Assembly (NCBI GenBank): GCA_016217595.1
Contig: JACRHS010000032.1
Coordinates: forward strand, 124,001 to 188,000
DNA length: 64,000 bases
Direction of reading: 5' to 3'
Source: Opitutia bacterium
Lineage (GTDB): Bacteria > Verrucomicrobiota > Verrucomicrobiia > Opitutales > Opitutaceae
This document shows, piece after piece, positions 27,602 through 38,101 of this stretch. Under the pieces are notes generated by a model. The model worked only from the letters and a program-made list of their open reading frames with translations, was not told the DNA's origin and ran no database searches. The translations under genes were made by a program, and so were the position numbers. How positions within the stretch are numbered: the stretch's first letter is position 1; the number at the start of each line of letters is the position of its first letter.

Positions 27602-28554
27602 TTTCCCGCCTCCGGGGTTATCGAACTGTGCAGGGCGCGCAGCTGCTTAACGGTGTCCAGTTGAGCTTCCGCGAAGGGCAGCAGCCGGCCGATTTTGAAG
27701 AGCAATAGAATTTGCTGCCCGGCGGGATCGAGGTGGAGCTCGGCGAGTGCGTTCAGGACCGTCGCTTTGGCCGCGGGGGTTTCCCAGCCGGTGTCGCTGA
27801 GGCAGACGACGTTGTCGACGAAAGGCTCGGAGATGGCGATGGCGCGCAGCGTCTGACCAACCTGCGGGTTGAGCTCCTTCATCAGATCGAAGGAAAAACG
27901 ATCGACGAGGCACGCCGCCTTCTTGCCGAAGAACACCGGCAGGATCGCGGCGGATGGTTTGTCGGCGAAATCGAGGGCGCCGAAGAAATCGGCGGGCGTG
28001 GTGCCGTCTCCCTGCTTGCGCACCAGGGTGTCGAGCCAGGCTTTGCCGGCATTGGTGTTGGCCACTTCGAGCAACGTGAGTCCCTTGCCGCGGAGGTCGT
28101 TCAGCGTGGCGAATCCGGATTTTCGGTGGGTGAGAATCAGGTAGGGCTTGCCGATCTCGCCCTGTTCTGCGGTGACAAAGCGTGGTGGCATGTCGGCGCC
28201 CAGATCGCATGCGAGGTATTTCCAGGAATCGATGATGATGAGGTTGACGGCGCCGGCTTTCACCGCGCTTTCGATCTCCGCTGTTGTGTCAAAAATCTGG
28301 GTGCGGGAGTTGACGCGATAACCGTGTTTGCGGCCGATGGACTCGGTGAGGACTTTGAAAGCGCTTTCGGCATCGGCGCGATTGACGTTGAGAAAGCAGG
28401 AACGGATGAAGCCGACATTCAGGGTTAGCGGCAGCAGGTTGTCCTCCTGCGTTTCGGCGGCGGCTCCGTGCATCGCGGCCAGCAATCCGAGCACCAGCAC
28501 AACGAGGGCGCGCCAGCGGCGGTAGAGAGGACGAAGGTCAGGGCCGGCGTTCAT
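27598..28554 (-). CDS. PhnD-like periplasmic binding protein A
   Basis: 318 aa with a signal peptide (about 1-33, RALVVLVLGLLAAMHGAAA). It has the PhnD/type-2 binding protein layout: LNVGFIRSCF opening strand, then LNDLRGKGLTLLEVANTNAGKAWLDTL and ILPVFFGKKAACLVDRFSFDLMKELNPQVGQTLR. It shares NPQ.G.Q/TLR and PAGQQ.L motifs with the two genes upstream and is the most divergent of the three. No transport genes are present. It overlaps its neighbours by 4 bases on both sides, which makes operon membership certain. Confidence 0.82.
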   Translation of the reverse strand: MNAGPDLRPLYRRWRALVVLVLGLLAAMHGAAAETQEDNLLPLTLNVGFIRSCFLNVNRADAESAFKVLTESIGRKHGYRVNSRTQIFDTTAEIESAVKAGAVNLIIIDSWKYLACDLGADMPPRFVTAEQGEIGKPYLILTHRKSGFATLNDLRGKGLTLLEVANTNAGKAWLDTLVRKQGDGTTPADFFGALDFADKPSAAILPVFFGKKAACLVDRFSFDLMKELNPQVGQTLRAIAISEPFVDNVVCLSDTGWETPAAKATVLNALAELHLDPAGQQILLLFKIGRLLPFAEAQLDTVKQLRALHSSITPEAGK

Positions 28555-29549
28555 GGCGACGGACTGGTGTTGGCGGCGTTGGCCGCAGCCGTCAACCGGC
28601 GATACCGTTCAAATAGATCGATGGATTCCTGCAAGATGGACTCGGGTTGGTCCACCAAACGTTCGCTCTGAAAGACGGAGAGCACTTGCTGGCCGGCGGG
28701 ATTTTGGTGGAGCGTGCGCAATGCGTTGAAAACCCGATTGCGAAATTCTGGCTTATAATCGGCGCGAAAACATAACACCGCTGGCACGATTTTGGGTGAG
28801 GATGCGAGGACCTGCAGCTGGCGGCCGATCTGCGGGTTCAACTCGCACATAGTATAATAACCGCCCTGAGTTACGATGCAGGCATCGGATTGCCGGAAGA
28901 ACACCGGAAGCACCGCCTTCGAAAGCTTGGGATAGGGATTGATCGAACCGCAAAATTCATGGGCGGGACGCAGGCCATTTTGTATCAGCAGCGTGTCGAG
29001 CCACTCAGTGGCAAGCGTTGTACGGACGTTTTGCTGCAGTGAGAGGGTGCGCCCGCGCAGATCGGCGAGGGTTTTAATGCGGCCTTCGCGGTGGACGAGC
29101 AGCACGTATTCCTCGCTGATTTTGCCGTCGATGTAAGCGACGAATATGGGGGAAAACTGGGTTTCGTGACGCAATAGGATGTATTCCTTGATCGACAGGG
29201 AGAGCATATCGACGGTGTGGTTGCGCACTGCTTGTAAGAGGGCCGGCATTCCCTGGATAATTTTCGGGTCGGGCTCGACTTGGATTCCCTCAGTGCGGGC
29301 CACGGTCTGCCCCCAGACTTTTACCGCGGCCTTGGCATCATTTTCGTTCACCTCGGAAAACATGCTGGAGGAAAAACCGATGCTTAACATTGGGGCAGGA
29401 CCTGCGGTTTCAGCGGCCATGGCCGGCATCCACAACACTGCCGCCAACAGCAGTTGCGCCAGCCATCGCTGCCAGCCGTCGGTGAGTGCAACAGCCCTCC
29501 CACGACGCGGCGGGGCTGCCGGGACGGTGCTATGGGGCAGGGCATGCAT
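28551..29549 (-). CDS. PhnD-like periplasmic binding protein B
   Basis: 332 aa. A long basic N-terminus precedes the signal helix (about 28-45, WLAQLLLAAVLWMPAMAA). The mature part opens MLSIGFSSSMFSEVNENDAK, contains LADLRGRTLSLQQNVRTTLATEWLDTLL and KAVLPVFFRQSDACIVTQGGYYTMCELNPQIGRQL, and ends with NPAGQQVLSVFQSERLV. It is clearly a paralog of protein C: the NENDA opening and ACI.T....TMCELNPQIG.QL are shared. The ligand is unknown. It lies 6 bp after gene C and overlaps gene A by 4 bases. Confidence 0.8.
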   Translation of the reverse strand: MHALPHSTVPAAPPRRGRAVALTDGWQRWLAQLLLAAVLWMPAMAAETAGPAPMLSIGFSSSMFSEVNENDAKAAVKVWGQTVARTEGIQVEPDPKIIQGMPALLQAVRNHTVDMLSLSIKEYILLRHETQFSPIFVAYIDGKISEEYVLLVHREGRIKTLADLRGRTLSLQQNVRTTLATEWLDTLLIQNGLRPAHEFCGSINPYPKLSKAVLPVFFRQSDACIVTQGGYYTMCELNPQIGRQLQVLASSPKIVPAVLCFRADYKPEFRNRVFNALRTLHQNPAGQQVLSVFQSERLVDQPESILQESIDLFERYRRLTAAANAANTSPSP

Positions 29550-29555
29550 GACGGG

Positions 29556-30554
29556 TTATTTCGATTTGCCAGCGGCGGGCGGCCCGACGGCGGGTGCGTC
29601 GGATTTCGCGGCGGCCAGCAGACGGCGGTGCAGGGAGATAAGTTCCAGTGTATCGTGCATCACGGTTACGGGAAAATCCTCGGCGCGCGAGGACTGGGTA
29701 AGCGTGAGAATTTGCTGGCCGGCCGGCGATTCGTTCAGACGTTTGGTCTCCCGGATGATATCGGGTTGAGAAACCGACTGGGAGTCGGCGCGGAGGGCGA
29801 ACATCGAGGGAATGATTTCCGGCGAGGTGGCGAGGATGCGCAGTTGTTTGCCGATTTGCGGATTGAGCTCGCACATGGTGTCGAAACTCCGCCGGGTCAT
29901 GATGCAGGCGTCGGTCTGGTGGAAAAACACCGGCAGGGCGACGCGCGAAGGCTTGCTGTGACTGCTGATGCGCGACCAAAAGGCGGAGGCGCGTGGCAGC
30001 CCTTGTTGCAATAGATAAGTATCGAGCCAGGTGAGTGCGACGCTCATGCGCGGGTTGTGCAGCACCAGCAGGCTGCGGCCGCGGAAATCGGCGACTTGTT
30101 CCCGGCCGCTCTCGTTGTGGATCAGCAGTACATATTGCTCGGTAACTTTGTTGTCATGCAGACCGATGACGATGCGGTCAAAATTGACGCGGGAGCGGAG
30201 AACGCCGAACTCCTCGGCGGTGAGGGCGAATCCGTCCACGCGGTCGAGCTCCGGCGAGCGCAGCGCCGCCTCGGCATTGCTGAAGATCGTGAGCTCGTCA
30301 TCCACGGGAATGTTGCGCTCGCGGGCCACGGTCATGATCCAGACTTTCATGGCGGCGCGGGCATCGTTTTCGTTTACCTCGGTAAACATGCTGGAGGTAA
30401 ACGCGGCGCGGAAGGGCCGGCGGACCGGCTCTGTCGAAGGTACGGTTTCAGCTGCGCGCCCGCTGCCGGTCGTGCTCCAGAGCAGCCCCGCCAGCAGGAG
30501 CCAGCGGAGGCCCAGGCGGATGCCATGGAAGGAGTCGGTGCGGGCGGCGTCCAT
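29556..30554 (-). CDS. PhnD-like periplasmic binding protein C
   Basis: 332 aa from ATG 30554; the frame is open far upstream but only within tolC. The signal helix is about 14-35 (LRWLLLAGLLWSTTGSGRAA). The mature part begins FRAAFTSSMFTEVNENDARA and carries VADFRGRSLLVLHNPRMSVALTWLDTYLL, VALPVFFHQTDACIMTRRSF and ESPAGQQILTLTQSSR. It is the same length as its paralog B. It starts 8 bp after the tolC stop. Confidence 0.8.
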   Translation of the reverse strand: MDAARTDSFHGIRLGLRWLLLAGLLWSTTGSGRAAETVPSTEPVRRPFRAAFTSSMFTEVNENDARAAMKVWIMTVARERNIPVDDELTIFSNAEAALRSPELDRVDGFALTAEEFGVLRSRVNFDRIVIGLHDNKVTEQYVLLIHNESGREQVADFRGRSLLVLHNPRMSVALTWLDTYLLQQGLPRASAFWSRISSHSKPSRVALPVFFHQTDACIMTRRSFDTMCELNPQIGKQLRILATSPEIIPSMFALRADSQSVSQPDIIRETKRLNESPAGQQILTLTQSSRAEDFPVTVMHDTLELISLHRRLLAAAKSDAPAVGPPAAGKSK

Positions 30555-30562
30555 CGTCCGGA

Positions 30563-32110
30563 TCAATTTGCGCCCAGTTGCCGAAGCAGTTCGGCGCCGA
30601 TCAGGACATCGAGTTGGGATTGCAGGGCGAGAAAGTCGTAACGGGTCTTCAGGTGTTGGGCCGACATCAGGGCTTCCATCAACTGGGCGCGGATGACCTT
30701 TTCGGTTTCCACGAGCTCGTTCTGGTAGGCGCGGGTGTTGAGATCGCGATTTTCCTGGGCGGCGTTGGCGGCATCGAGCGTGGCCTGATAGGATTTTTGT
30801 GCCGCCTGCAAACCGAGGAAGAGATCCTTGATCTGAATGCCGAGCCCTTCCTTGAGGAGGATCTGCTGCTCCTTGAGTTTTTGCAGCCGGGCGCGGGCCT
30901 CGGCGATCTTGTTGCGGGTGAGAAATCCGTCGAAGAGCGGCAGCTCCACGCCGAGGCCGATGGAGGAACCCTCCTTGTTGCGGTCGGTGGCCATGCCGGC
31001 GTGGTAACTGTTCCACCATTTGTGAACTTCGCCGGTGAGGGCGATCTTCGGCTGGTGGCCGCTGCGGGCATGGAGCACGGCGCCCTCGGCGGCGCGGAGT
31101 CCGGCCTCCAGCTTGTTCCAGTCGGGGTTGAGCTGATAGGCGCCGGCGACGAGCTGCTCCAGATTGCCGGTGAACGGCGTGTGCGGCATTTCGCGGTCGG
31201 CGGGAGTGACGCTCGCGTTCCACGGCAGGCCGATCGTGTAGGCCAGCGCGCACTGCGCCATCGTCTCGTTTTTCTCCAGCAGCGCGACCATCGAGCGCAG
31301 CGAGTCGACCATGATTTTGTTGTCCAGAAAGTCGGTTTTCTTCACGCGACCGGAGCCTTCCTTGTACATGGTCTCGGTGAGATTCAGGGTCGCGCCCATG
31401 CGCGCGAGGGTGTCCTTGCCGAGTTGGTGCAACTGGCGGGCGAGCACAGCGCCGTGGTAGAGCCGTTTCACGCTGTCGACGATCTCCAGGTCGGTACGGC
31501 GGGCATCCTGCCGGGCGGCATCCACGCCGGCCCGGGCCTGATCGCGCAGGCCCTTGCGCATGCCGCCATCATAGAGCAGCCATGTGGCGTGCACGGAGGC
31601 GAGGTAGGAGTCGGGATTCATCAACCGGATGTTTTGTTCCGGGATGGGCATCGTCTGTGCGGGCGTGACGATCGTTTGCCCGGGAAAGGTGACCGGCAGT
31701 TGCACCGCGGTCGGTCCCAGCACACCCGCCGGCACGGTGACCATCGCGGCGCCACCCGGCGTGCTTATTGACTGGGCGGGCACGGCGATGGCGGCACTGG
31801 GAAACAGAAAATTCGGCGCCTGATCCTGGCGTTGGTAACCGCCCGAGGCGTTCACCTGCGGCCAGTAGGCGGACAACACCTGCCGATGTTGCGCTTCGGC
31901 GGCGGCCACGGCCTGCCGGCTGGCGGGACGGCGGCGGTTGGTCTCCAGCGCGACCTTGAGGCACTGGTCCAGCGTCCAGCCGGCGCTCGTGTCGGGTGTG
32001 GCGGCGGGTGCCTCGGCGGCCGATGCCGCACAGGCGGCGAGCAAACTGCCGAGGAGGAGTAATCCGCGCCATGTGAGCCGGGCGGTCAGGTTTTTCGGAA
32101 GGGCGGGCAT
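30563..32110 (-). CDS. TolC-family outer membrane protein
   Basis: 515 aa from ATG 32110. The signal peptide ends in LLAAC, a plausible lipobox. The two TolC/OEP repeats are visible as long coiled-coil stretches: WTLDQCLKVALETN, SRQAVAAAEAQHRQVLSAYWPQVNASGGY, WLLYDGGMRKG, and the second copy LFDGFLTRNKIAEARARLQKL. A long insertion rich in P, V and T (about 105-150) interrupts the first repeat. It should form an outer membrane export duct, yet no inner membrane pump or fusion protein is adjacent. It is the first gene of the minus-strand operon. Confidence 0.9.
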   Translation of the reverse strand: MPALPKNLTARLTWRGLLLLGSLLAACAASAAEAPAATPDTSAGWTLDQCLKVALETNRRRPASRQAVAAAEAQHRQVLSAYWPQVNASGGYQRQDQAPNFLFPSAAIAVPAQSISTPGGAAMVTVPAGVLGPTAVQLPVTFPGQTIVTPAQTMPIPEQNIRLMNPDSYLASVHATWLLYDGGMRKGLRDQARAGVDAARQDARRTDLEIVDSVKRLYHGAVLARQLHQLGKDTLARMGATLNLTETMYKEGSGRVKKTDFLDNKIMVDSLRSMVALLEKNETMAQCALAYTIGLPWNASVTPADREMPHTPFTGNLEQLVAGAYQLNPDWNKLEAGLRAAEGAVLHARSGHQPKIALTGEVHKWWNSYHAGMATDRNKEGSSIGLGVELPLFDGFLTRNKIAEARARLQKLKEQQILLKEGLGIQIKDLFLGLQAAQKSYQATLDAANAAQENRDLNTRAYQNELVETEKVIRAQLMEALMSAQHLKTRYDFLALQSQLDVLIGAELLRQLGAN

Positions 32111-32359
32111 AGATTTGAGGAAAGCGAAGTGCTGGAGGCCGAGCCAAGGATCGGCAGTTTCACTGCTAAGCGGGATAAACACTGGGGGAGTGGGAAAGAG
32201 GGGATTTCTCTATCGGCACGTTGGGAGCGCACCTAAACCCGCTCGGAAAAGCAACTCCGGCCTGAGTGCGGTCATTACTGATTTGCTTGGACAAGAACGG
32301 CGCCACCGCCACGGTGAAGGCCCGCCCGGTTGACCGGGTGGTAATCTCTTCAGTCTGTC
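32111..32359. promoter_or_regulatory. Divergent intergenic region, tolC operon / FkbM gene
   Basis: 249 bp between two divergent starts, so promoters for both directions must lie here. A short inverted repeat (CCCGG-TTGA-CCGGG) sits near 32325-32338. I could not recognise a convincing -35/-10 pair or a known riboswitch. Confidence 0.4.
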
Positions 32360-33112
32360 ATGGCATCGCGCTGCAAACGATTTATCCGGGCATTTGGTCC
32401 GTGGGACGGCCTGCGTTTTTACGCACGCTGCAAATGGGGCCATCCACGCCGTCTGCACAGCCGCAAGTATGGAACCACGATCCACCTGCGTCCGGGCACC
32501 TCAGATCAGTTCACCTTCGGGCAGGTCTTCCTTTTTCAACAATACGACATCGCCCTGCCATTCGTGCCGCGGCGGATCGTGGATGCCGGCGCCAACGTCG
32601 GGCTCTCCGCGCTCTACTTTGCGCATCGCTATCCGGAAGCGGTGATCGCCACGCTCGAACCCAGCGCCGAAAATCAGGCGCAGATTCAGCTCAACACCGC
32701 CGTGCATGCGTCGCGCATGCGGCATTTTCCCATGGGCCTGTGGCGGCGCGACGGCGCGCTCGCGATCTCCAACCCCTATCGCAGTCACGACTCGTTTATC
32801 GTCACCGAGACGGAGCCGGCGACGCCCGGGGCGATCCCGGCGATCTGCCTGCCGACGCTGTTGCGCGAATTGCAGTGGGACTCGATCGACTTGCTCAAAA
32901 TCGACATCGAAGGCGCCGAGAAGGAAGTGTTCGCCGAAGGCTACGAGAGCTGGCTGCCGCGCACGCGCGCGATCTACATCGAGCTGCACGATTTCATGCA
33001 AAAAGGCTGTAGTCAGGCGGTCTTCCGCGCGCTCAGCCGCTACCGGTTCTCGCTCTCGTTGCGCGACGAAAATCTGGTTTTCATCAACGACGATTTCGCG
33101 GGCACGCCGTAG
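32360..33112 (+). CDS. FkbM-family methyltransferase
   Basis: 250 aa. The Rossmann motif I is VDAGANVGLS (74-83), followed by ATLEPSAENQAQIQLN (motif II), and the FkbM signature LKIDIEGAEKEVF is near residue 180. These enzymes O-methylate sugars or other small molecules with SAM. No sugar pathway genes are adjacent, so the substrate is unknown. It converges on the MidA-type gene with 2 bp between stops. Confidence 0.85.
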   Translation: MASRCKRFIRAFGPWDGLRFYARCKWGHPRRLHSRKYGTTIHLRPGTSDQFTFGQVFLFQQYDIALPFVPRRIVDAGANVGLSALYFAHRYPEAVIATLEPSAENQAQIQLNTAVHASRMRHFPMGLWRRDGALAISNPYRSHDSFIVTETEPATPGAIPAICLPTLLRELQWDSIDLLKIDIEGAEKEVFAEGYESWLPRTRAIYIELHDFMQKGCSQAVFRALSRYRFSLSLRDENLVFINDDFAGTP

Positions 33113-33114
33113 CG

Positions 33115-34113
33115 CTACAGTCCCGGTTGGACACACGCCCGCCACGCGTGCAGCGCTTGGAATTTTTGCCCGAGATGCGCGGGGTGCAGCAGCTGGAGGA
33201 GCGCCTGTTTGCGCGAACTGAAGCGCGCCGCCTCGGCGGTCGCGATTGCGGCAATCGCCTCGGCGGCGTGGTGGACGAAGAACGCCTCCTGCGATTCCAG
33301 CGCCGGCGCGGCGAACCCGTGTTGCACGAGTGCCTCGCTCAACCAGTCCCAGCAGACGTGGCAGGTCAGATCCTGTTCGCCCGGTCGGGCGAGCAGCTCG
33401 GCGCTTTGCGTGTGGCGATGATAGGCGCGCACCGTGCCGGCGGGCGTTTCCGTGGCGAGTGCCTGCCAGCTCTTGCCGTAATCGAGCGCGAGAAAAAGCC
33501 CCGACCACGGCTGCGCGGCGATCTGGCCCGCCAACTCCGCCGCAGCGCGCGGGGCGTCGAAGAGGTAACCTTCGGGCGCTTCTGTCGGCAGCCACGGTGC
33601 GACGACGGCTGCGAGTTCCACGGACTCAAACGCATCGCCGCGGAGTGTCACGCCGAGTTCGCGCCACGTGTCGCCGCGGCGCACAAAGCGCCGGCACGGT
33701 TGGGCGTCGAACAGTTCATTAGAAAACACCACGCAGCGGCCGGCGAACGTGAGCGATTCGCCGAGGCGCACGGTGCGTGTCGCCGCGAACGGATGCGCGA
33801 CACCGGCCAGCACGCCGCCATCGTTTTCCGCGCCAATTTCGATCCAGGTGAATTCCTTCGGTTGGGCGCCGCGTGCACGGAGGAGCGTGGCGCCAGCGGC
33901 GGCAAGCAGCTCGCCGACAAGTGGCGCGCTGGTGCTCGCGGTGTAGAAATCGGTCCCTGGCGTCTGCCCCACGCGAGGCCGTTGCTGACGGTAATAGCCG
34001 ACCTGCGGATGGTACAACGCCAGCTCCATGAACCGCGCGAACGACATCGTGCCGTCGGCGACCGCCGCCGCGCGGTAGCAGGCGAGAAACTCCTCGCGGA
34101 TTGCGGCGGTCAT
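33115..34113 (-). CDS. MidA/NDUFAF7-like SAM-dependent methyltransferase
   Basis: 332 aa. The opening FARFMELALYHPQVGYY and the DFYTASTSAPLVGELLA segment are typical of the MidA (DUF185) family. SAM motif I is FTWIEIGAENDGGVLAG, and FSNELFDAQPCRRF is the family's conserved NELFDALP-type motif. In mitochondria the homolog methylates a complex I subunit; the bacterial role is unsettled. It lies 10 bp downstream of terC on the same strand. Confidence 0.85.
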   Translation of the reverse strand: MTAAIREEFLACYRAAAVADGTMSFARFMELALYHPQVGYYRQQRPRVGQTPGTDFYTASTSAPLVGELLAAAGATLLRARGAQPKEFTWIEIGAENDGGVLAGVAHPFAATRTVRLGESLTFAGRCVVFSNELFDAQPCRRFVRRGDTWRELGVTLRGDAFESVELAAVVAPWLPTEAPEGYLFDAPRAAAELAGQIAAQPWSGLFLALDYGKSWQALATETPAGTVRAYHRHTQSAELLARPGEQDLTCHVCWDWLSEALVQHGFAAPALESQEAFFVHHAAEAIAAIATAEAARFSSRKQALLQLLHPAHLGQKFQALHAWRACVQPGL

Positions 34114-34123
34114 GACTGCGTGC

Positions 34124-34864
34124 TTAGCGGTACGGCTGGTGCAGCTCCACGGGTTTGGGGCGGGAGCGCAGGCGCAGGTTGAGCAGTTCCACTCCGAAGG
34201 AGAACGCCATCGCGAAATAAATATAGCCTTTCGAGATGTGCTGACCCAGGCCGTCTGCCACCAGCGTCACGCCGATCAGCAGCAGGAACGACAGCGCCAG
34301 CATCTTCAACGTGGGATGGCGGTGCACGAAGTCGCTGATCGCGCCCGCAAAAATCAACATCACCACCACGGCGATGATCACCGCGGCGATCATCACGCCG
34401 AGGTGGCTGGCCATGCCGACCGCCGTGATCACCGAATCGAGGGAGAAAACGATATCGAGGAGCATGATTTGCACGAGCACCGCGGCAAACGACGGCGCCA
34501 CCCGGGCACTGGCGCCGCCATCCTCGCCTTCGAGTTTCTCGTGAATCTCGTGCGTGCTTTTCACGAGCAGGAACAGGCCGCCGACGAGCAGGATCAGGTC
34601 GCGACCGGAGACGGCGTGGTTGAGCAGCGGCAACGTGAACAGCGGCGCGGTGAGACGCATCATCCAGGCGAGCGAGCACAGCAGCAGGATGCGCGAGACC
34701 AGCGCGAGCATCAGACCGAGCTTGCGCGCCCGGGCCTGCTGCGCGGCAGGCAGCTTGCCCGCGAGGATCGAGATGAAGATCACGTTGTCGATGCCGAGCA
34801 CGATCTCCAACCCGGTGAGGGTGAGGAGCGATATCCAAACTTCAGGAGAAACGATCCAGTCCAT
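34124..34864 (-). CDS. TerC-family integral membrane protein
   Basis: 246 aa with about seven membrane helices. The family's acidic motifs are visible: LEIVLGIDNVIFISIL in helix 1 and LLDIVFSLDSVITAVGM in the middle. These Asp residues suggest binding of a divalent metal, and some TerC proteins export manganese. The C-terminus SFGVELLNLRLRSR is usual. It probably forms an operon with the MidA-type gene. Confidence 0.9.
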   Translation of the reverse strand: MDWIVSPEVWISLLTLTGLEIVLGIDNVIFISILAGKLPAAQQARARKLGLMLALVSRILLLCSLAWMMRLTAPLFTLPLLNHAVSGRDLILLVGGLFLLVKSTHEIHEKLEGEDGGASARVAPSFAAVLVQIMLLDIVFSLDSVITAVGMASHLGVMIAAVIIAVVVMLIFAGAISDFVHRHPTLKMLALSFLLLIGVTLVADGLGQHISKGYIYFAMAFSFGVELLNLRLRSRPKPVELHQPYR

Positions 34865-35118
34865 GCCCGCCTACAAGGTGGAACTTTTCCGTCGGGTCAA
34901 CCGCAGGACGTCCGATGACGCACCGTTGTATGCTGATTCGATCAGAGCGTGGGAGCGAGGCCGTGCTGCGCCAGGGCTGGGGAAATTCGCCGATCCGCAC
35001 ACATGACTGGAAATATGTTCAGCGCGGCGGCGACGGGGGAAATGGGTTGCGGCGTCCGGTCGATTACAAAATATCGGCACACGGCCGGTGCATCGGCCGG
35101 GCTCCCCAGAACACCCTC

Positions 35119-36699
35119 ATGAAGAAATGCCATCTCCTGTTTGCCGCAGTGATGCTGTTGGCTGGATTCGCATCGACCGGCGCCGCCGCCGACGGGAAAA
35201 ACAAACCGAACATCCTCTACATCCTCGCGGATGACCTGGGGGTGGGGGATGTCTCGGCATTAAATCCCAAAGCCATCTGGAAAACGCCCGCGTTGGATCG
35301 CCTCGCCCGGCAGGGGATGATCTTCACCGACGCGCATTCCGCGTCCGGCGTGTGCACCCCGTCGCGCTACACCCTGCTCACCGGCCGCTATTCCTGGCGC
35401 GGCAAGCTGAAGCACGGCACGACACGCGGCTATAGTCCCGCACTGATCGAGCCGGGGCGGCTCACGTTGCCGGCGTTTTTGCGCGCCCAGGGCTATGCGA
35501 CGGCCATGTTCGGAAAATGGCACCTGGGGCTGGATTTTGCGAAGACCGGGGAGAAGGAGTCGGACATCGATTTTGAGAAGCCCTTTGGCGGCGGACCCGT
35601 CGCGCACGGGTTCGAGCGTTTCCATGGCATCTGCGCCTCGCTCGATATGCCGCCCTATGTCTGGCTCGACAACGACCGGATCACGCAGAAGCCCACGCGC
35701 CAGATCGGCAATAGCGAGGCGCCGTTGCTCTGGCGTGCCGGCCTGATCGCCGACGATTTCCGGATGGAGGAGGTGCTGCCCACGCTCATCGACAAGACCG
35801 TGGCTTATCTCGGCGAGCGCGCGGCAGCGAAGGATGGCCGGCCGTTTTTCCTCTACCTGGCGCTGACCGGTCCGCACACGCCGACTCTGCCGGCGAAGGA
35901 ATTTGCCGGGAAAACTCCCGCGCTCTACGGCGATTTCGTGCTGCAGATCGACCGCGACATCGGGCGCATCCTGGCCGAGCTCGACCGGCTGGGCTTGGCG
36001 AACGACACTCTGGTGGTTTGCACCAGTGACAACGGTTATGCGCCGGCGGGAAACATCCCGCGGTTGCAAAATTTCGGCCACGATTCGAGCGCCGGCTGGC
36101 GCGGCGCCAAATCGGACGCCTTCGAGGGCGGACACCACATCCCGTTCCTGGTGCGGTGGCCCGGAGTCGCTGCGGCGGGGACGCGTTGTGCGGCCTTGGT
36201 CGGGCAGCTCGATTTGTTTGCGACCTGCGCCGAGCTCTTTGGCGTCACCCTCGCCGACAATGCGGCGGAGGACAGCATCAGCATGCTTGCCCTGTTGCGG
36301 GGCGAATCAGCCGCGAAAAAGGCGCGCGACACCTTGGTGCATCATTCTGGCGAAGGGGCGTTCGCGATCCGGCAGGGGCGCTGGAAACTGATTCTCTGCC
36401 CGGGCTCGGGCGGATGGAGCCCGCCAACGCGTTCCCCGACGCCGTGGACGCAACCCAAGCCCGACAGTTTCGAGGGCCTGCCGCCGTACCAGCTCTACGA
36501 CCTGACCGACGATCCGGCGGAAAAGACGAATCTGGCCGAGCGGCATCCGGAGATCGTCCAGCGTCTGGGCCGGTTAATGCGGAGCTACATCGAGCACGGA
36601 CGCAGCACGCCGGGAGCGGATCAACCTGTCGTGGGCCTTGGCAGCTGGCCGCAGCTGAAATGGATGAAAGATTTCCCAGCAGCGGCGACGACGCCGTAA
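35119..36699 (+). CDS. Secreted S1-family sulfatase
   Basis: 526 aa from ATG 35119, which starts a signal peptide (about 1-24). It has the alkaline phosphatase-like sulfatase fold: NILYILADDLGVGD (metal-binding D38, D39), the C-x-P-S-R site SGVCTPSRYTLLTGR with Cys79 to become formylglycine, GKWHLG (Lys/His), GPHTP and TSDNG. The C-terminal region carries LYDLTDDPAEKTNLA. It needs a formylglycine-generating enzyme, not in this window. The substrate is probably a sulfated glycan. The 254 bp before it hold nothing I recognise. Confidence 0.92.
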   Translation: MKKCHLLFAAVMLLAGFASTGAAADGKNKPNILYILADDLGVGDVSALNPKAIWKTPALDRLARQGMIFTDAHSASGVCTPSRYTLLTGRYSWRGKLKHGTTRGYSPALIEPGRLTLPAFLRAQGYATAMFGKWHLGLDFAKTGEKESDIDFEKPFGGGPVAHGFERFHGICASLDMPPYVWLDNDRITQKPTRQIGNSEAPLLWRAGLIADDFRMEEVLPTLIDKTVAYLGERAAAKDGRPFFLYLALTGPHTPTLPAKEFAGKTPALYGDFVLQIDRDIGRILAELDRLGLANDTLVVCTSDNGYAPAGNIPRLQNFGHDSSAGWRGAKSDAFEGGHHIPFLVRWPGVAAAGTRCAALVGQLDLFATCAELFGVTLADNAAEDSISMLALLRGESAAKKARDTLVHHSGEGAFAIRQGRWKLILCPGSGGWSPPTRSPTPWTQPKPDSFEGLPPYQLYDLTDDPAEKTNLAERHPEIVQRLGRLMRSYIEHGRSTPGADQPVVGLGSWPQLKWMKDFPAAATTP

Positions 36700-36835
36700 G
36701 CGGCAGAGAACTGGCCGGGTAGGTTGCAACGCAGTCGCGGGATTGTCCCACGGACGGCTGCGGCCCGGCGCACAGACCTGCGCCGGGAGCTGGATAACTC
36801 CGGCGAAGACGCGGACAAGCCGTGGTGCCGGGCTC

Positions 36836-36887
36836 ATACCAACGCCTGTTGATAATTTGACTCAAACCCACGGGCAGGACGCCCGTG
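36836..36887. repeat. Intergenic repeat with GC-rich hairpin
   Basis: Between the convergent sulfatase and carA genes an ATACCAACGCCTGTTG stretch is followed by a hairpin with 7-base arms (CACGGGC 36869-36875 and GCCCGTG 36881-36887). There is no T-tract, so it is not a standard terminator, but it may stop transcription from either side. It looks like a genomic repeat; copy number elsewhere cannot be seen. Confidence 0.4.
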
Positions 36888-36928
36888 CCACGCCGGACAA
36901 GAAGTCCAGAAATCAACAAACCTTGGGC

Positions 36929-38101
<1,173 letters not shown>

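Noticed and set aside
27598..30554. Phosphonate ABC importer
   Set aside because: Three binding proteins but no permease or ATPase gene anywhere in the operon; the neighbours are kinases and TolC.
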